Source: Flaccisagitta enflata (lineage: Eukaryota; Chaetognatha; Sagittoidea; Aphragmophora). From it: DNA of 64,000 nucleotides. Made by a program: the position numbers and the translations under genes. The DNA lies in NCBI GenBank assembly GCA_965153355.1, contig OZ231128.1, positions 11,036,001 through 11,100,000 on the forward strand, given 5' to 3'. Of this stretch, positions 63,915-64,000 are shown one piece after another (the stretch's first letter is position 1; the number at the start of each line of letters is the position of its first letter). A model generated the notes under the pieces. That model was given only the letters and a program-made list of their open reading frames with translations. It did no database searches and was not told the DNA's origin.

Positions 63915-64000
63915 TTACAGGAGCAAGGATAAGAGAGAGAGTAAAGGGGCAAGGATGGGAGAGAGGATAGGAGCGAGGATAGGATAGGAGAGAGGATAGG
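63915..64000 (+). repeat. Degenerate GGAGAGAGGATA repeat at the right edge
   Basis: Tandem GGATAGGAG/GAGAGAGGAT units run to the end of the window within the EXOC5 intron. Confidence 0.7.

Overview
This is eukaryotic, invertebrate-animal DNA. The host genes are split into short exons with GT..AG introns. One family is a Na+/choline co-transporter, a neuronal gene, and the window is packed with purine microsatellites, minisatellites, foldback elements and a BEL/Pao retrotransposon. I see nothing bacterial, no CRISPR array, and no rRNA or tRNA gene. The species cannot be named from the sequence.

Layout. (1) 0.8-3.1 kb, minus strand: exons 1-3 of a high-affinity choline transporter-like gene (SLC5A7/CHT type, copy A), running off the left edge. 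(2) 5-15 kb: repeats, including a 2-kb element with inverted ends and very long GAAA and GA tracts. (3) 15.8-19.3 kb, minus: three phase-compatible exons of an unidentified protein with a fibronectin-III-like fold. (4) 19.3-25.6 kb: no gene recognised, but an 82-bp minisatellite and a cluster of hairpin-ended repeats. (5) 25.65-48.2 kb, minus: exons 1-7 of choline transporter copy B. It is expanded by a 15-copy and a 22-copy array made from its own exon ends, by several foldbacks, and by a 12.4-kb insertion in intron 1 that carries a BEL/Pao element (gag, protease, RT, RNase H, integrase, an unexpected third ORF, and a 3' LTR). (6) 48.2-51 kb: the second copy of the 5' flank seen at 3.1-5.4 kb. 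(7) 51-56 kb: repeats and foldbacks. (8) 56.6-63.9 kb, minus: the last seven exons of exocyst subunit EXOC5/Sec10, ending at a stop codon; upstream exons lie beyond the right edge.

Three patterns stand out. First, exon edges together with their splice sites have repeatedly been copied into tandem arrays, in both the transporter and the Fn3-like gene. Second, a dense family of short repeats carries a terminal stem-loop whose stem sequence changes while pairing is kept, next to a GGTC/GGAC tract; the two duplicated regions provide a filled and an empty site for one member. Third, the BEL/Pao element carries a 3' ORF with a coiled coil and an RGG-like tail, where an env-like gene is sometimes found.

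Exons 1-3 of the two transporter copies differ at 11 of 464 coding bases, all silent, so both appear constrained. Copy B shows no exon 8 onward in this window.
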